From assembly GCA_947627785.1 (NCBI GenBank), contig CANQXC010000044.1, positions 1 through 7,035 on the forward strand: 7,035 bases of DNA, in the 5' to 3' direction. Source of the stretch: an uncultured Clostridia bacterium (GTDB taxonomy: Bacteria > Bacillota > Clostridia > TANB77 > CAG-508). The position numbers and the translations under genes are program-made. This document shows positions 6,353 through 7,035 of the stretch, one piece after another. Below the pieces are notes generated by a model. It had not been told where the DNA came from. It ran no database searches and saw only the letters and a program-made list of their open reading frames with translations. Each line of letters opens with the position of its first letter. The first letter of the stretch is position 1.

Positions 6353-7035
6353 ATGAATAGTCAAAAATTAACACAAAAATCAATTGAAGCCATACAAAAA
6401 GCACAAAGTATAGCTGTATCAAATGAAAATAGTCAAATAGAGCAAGAACATTTACTATACGCATTATTAACACAAGATAGTAGTTTAATAAAAGAATTAC
6501 TAAAGAAAATGAATGTAAGCGATGAATTTGAAAATGCTGTTAAAAAAGAAATAGATAATAAGCCTAGAATGCATTCAAATTCAAGAGCAATGGACCAAGT
6601 ATATGTATCAAGAGATGTAGATGAGGCATTAACAAAAGCAGAAGAAACAGCAGAGCAAATGAAAGATGAATATATTTCAGTAGAACACATTATGCTAGGT
6701 TTAATAGATAAAGCAAATTCAAAATTAAAAGAATTGTTTAGAACATTTAATATTAATAAAGATGAATTTTTAAAGGTTTTATTAAATGTAAGGGGGAATA
6801 CAAAAGTGACAACAGATAATCCAGAAGATACTTATGATGCATTAAAAAAATATGGTACAGATTTAGTTGAAATGGCAAGAAAACAAAAACTAGACCCTGT
6901 TATAGGTAGAGATGATGAAATAAGAAATGTAATAAGAATTTTATCTAGGAAAACAAAGAATAATCCATGTTTAATAGGTGAGCCTGGTGTTGGAAAAACA
7001 GCAATAGCAGAAGGTTTAGCTTTAAGAATTGTAAG
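6353..7035 (+). CDS. clpB: ATP-dependent disaggregase ClpB, N-terminal part (partial)
   Basis: The first 227 codons; the frame is open to the window end. ClpB is a hexameric AAA+ protein that, with the DnaK system, extracts polypeptides from aggregates in the cytosol. The N-terminal Clp-N repeats span about 6-145, with IEQEHLLYALL (29-39) and SVEHIMLGLI (109-118) as the paired repeat signatures. The linker VTTDNPEDTYDALKKYG (152-168) and LDPVIGRDDEIRNVIRIL (180-197) lead into the first AAA+ domain, whose Walker A is GEPGVGKTA (209-217). The NPE-TY-AL-KYG linker is typical of ClpB and separates it from ClpC and ClpA. The middle coiled coil and second ATPase domain are outside the window. The AAAGGA ribosome site (6334-6339) sits a rather long 13 nt from the ATG, with no better in-frame start. 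The gene lies 47 bp after fbp, with no visible terminator, CIRCE or CtsR box between. Confidence 0.94.
   Translation, partial: MNSQKLTQKSIEAIQKAQSIAVSNENSQIEQEHLLYALLTQDSSLIKELLKKMNVSDEFENAVKKEIDNKPRMHSNSRAMDQVYVSRDVDEALTKAEETAEQMKDEYISVEHIMLGLIDKANSKLKELFRTFNINKDEFLKVLLNVRGNTKVTTDNPEDTYDALKKYGTDLVEMARKQKLDPVIGRDDEIRNVIRILSRKTKNNPCLIGEPGVGKTAIAEGLALRIV

Overview
The window reads as chromosomal DNA of a low-GC Gram-positive bacterium, most likely an anaerobic member of the Clostridia. The evidence is very AT-rich codon use, strong AGGAGG/AAAGGA ribosome binding sites, consensus sigma-A promoters, a class III fructose-1,6-bisphosphatase of the Bacillota type, and a secreted glucosaminidase carrying SH3 and dockerin domains. 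Trp is encoded by TGG and no TGA is read through, so the standard bacterial code applies. The genus cannot be named from this sequence.

Layout, all genes on the + strand: (1) 1-202, the 3' end of an rRNA 2'-O-methyltransferase gene (rlmB, SpoU/TrmH fold). (2) 203-548, a gene-free stretch. Most of it is a long imperfect palindrome (about 212-429, perhaps reaching 194-449), followed by a T-rich stretch and a consensus promoter (485-513). (3) 549-4122, a two-gene cell-surface operon: an exported peptidoglycan glucosaminidase with two SH3 domains and a C-terminal dockerin pair, then a membrane-anchored protein with an Ig-like domain, two cadherin-like beta-sandwich domains and a cytoplasmic tail. 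It ends at a strong intrinsic terminator (4150-4185). (4) A second promoter (4204-4233, extended -10) drives fbp (4344-6305). (5) clpB starts 47 bp after fbp and runs off the window at Walker A.

The envelope operon is self-contained, with a promoter just upstream, a 52-bp intergenic gap and a terminator. The natural reading is that its two products act together at the cell wall, one cutting peptidoglycan and the other projecting from the membrane. fbp (gluconeogenesis) and clpB (disaggregase) are housekeeping genes that may share a transcript, because no terminator separates them and no clear clpB promoter or heat-shock operator is visible.

The least expected feature is the long palindrome behind rlmB. 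About 74 base pairs can be drawn in register between its two arms, far more than a terminator needs. It does not encode a protein. It could be a miniature inverted-repeat element (MITE) or a large structured RNA. I see no other system that looks new; the remaining findings are modest.
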